A stretch of 15,623 nt of DNA from an uncultured Peptostreptococcaceae bacterium (GTDB taxonomy: Bacteria > Bacillota > Clostridia > Tissierellales > Peptoniphilaceae), in contig CAMDZK010000005.1 of the NCBI GenBank assembly GCA_945910665.1, positions 1 to 15,623 of the forward strand. Reading direction: 5' to 3'. Below, piece by piece: positions 15,268 to 15,623 of the stretch (position 1 is the first letter of the stretch; every line of letters starts with the position of its first letter). Made by a program: the position numbers and the translations under genes. The notes beneath the pieces were generated by a model that saw only the letters and a list, made by a program, of their open reading frames with translations, did no database searches and was not told the DNA's origin.

Positions 15268-15603
15268 TTACTCGCGTTCAGCGACGACAACGCCAATGTG
15301 TGAGCTGCGTTTTAAAATTGGATACGCTGCACCTTTCGCTTTCGGGCGATATCTTTTCATGACAGGTGCGTCGTTTGCGTAGGCTTCTTTGACGATTAAC
15401 GTGTCTCTGTTGAGATTGTTGTTATGTTCCGCATTTGCTACTGCAGATTGAAGAACTTGTGCAAGAAGTCTCGCTCCTTTTTTTGGCGTGAACTTGAGGA
15501 TTGCTAAGGCGTCATCCACTTTTTTTCCGCGGATCTCCTTACAAATGTAATTCACTTTCAAAGTAGAAATGCGTACATACTTTGCGATTGCTTTTACTTC
15601 CAT
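15268..15603 (-). CDS. rplV: 50S ribosomal protein L22
   Basis: L22 reaches through a long beta hairpin into the nascent-peptide tunnel, where some macrolide-resistance changes map. The 111-aa protein is the family length. It begins MEVKAIAKYVRISTLKVNYI, has the conserved KKGARLLAQVLQSAVANAEHN stretch at about 60-80, and the hairpin tip area around KRYRPKAKGAAYPILKRSSHI. The ATG at 15603 has AGGAGG 10 bases upstream, at the window edge. The last bases of the window (AAATAG on the minus strand) could be the end of rpsS, the expected upstream neighbour, but too little is present to call it. Confidence 0.97.
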   Translation of the reverse strand: MEVKAIAKYVRISTLKVNYICKEIRGKKVDDALAILKFTPKKGARLLAQVLQSAVANAEHNNNLNRDTLIVKEAYANDAPVMKRYRPKAKGAAYPILKRSSHIGVVVAERE

Positions 15604-15623
15604 TTGTACTAATCCTCCTATTT

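Overview
The window is a nearly gapless bacterial ribosomal-protein supercluster. Every gene I can support lies on the minus strand, so transcription runs from high to low coordinates. Gene order, the zinc-binding (C+) forms of S4, S14 and L36, the small KOW protein beside infA, rpsD inside the alpha operon and the downstream ecfA1-ecfA2-ecfT-truA block all point to a low-to-moderate GC member of the Bacillota. A clostridial or tissierellian lineage (Peptoniphilaceae-like) is my best guess, but the family is inferred from gene order and protein style, not from a database match.

Layout in the direction of transcription. From 15603 to about 13559 comes the tail of the S10 operon and the start of the spc operon: rplV, rpsC, rplP, rpmC, rpsQ. 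From 13538 to 9587 comes the body of the spc operon: rplN, rplX, rplE, rpsN, rpsH, rplF, rplR, rpsE, rpmD, rplO. Then follow secY (Sec translocon channel), adk (adenylate kinase), a small KOW-domain RNA-binding protein, infA (IF-1), rpmJ, rpsM, rpsK, rpsD, rpoA and rplQ, which is the alpha operon. The only intergenic gap over 50 bp (4062-4131) contains a strong intrinsic terminator. Below it lies a tightly overlapping second block: ecfA1, ecfA2 and ecfT (energizing module of an ECF vitamin/metal transporter), truA (tRNA pseudouridine synthase) and a gene for an ATP-NAD kinase family protein (COG3199/AcoX-like) that runs off the left edge.

The first block builds the ribosome, RNA polymerase alpha subunit, initiation factor and protein export channel. 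The second couples cofactor uptake with tRNA modification and, probably, NAD(P) or related phosphoryl chemistry. Two small genes, rpmD (57 aa) and rpmJ (37 aa), were found by reading the gaps. rpmJ starts with GTG, and rpsN, rpsE and rpsK start with TTG.

This is core genome. I see no tRNA, rRNA, CRISPR, insertion sequence, prophage or defence gene, and no evidence for a new biological system. The points worth a second look are modest: a charged insert in the alpha-subunit N-terminal domain, an Arg/Gly-rich tail on S3, the absence of map, the unusual partner after truA, the terminator between the two blocks, and the poorly understood KOW protein.
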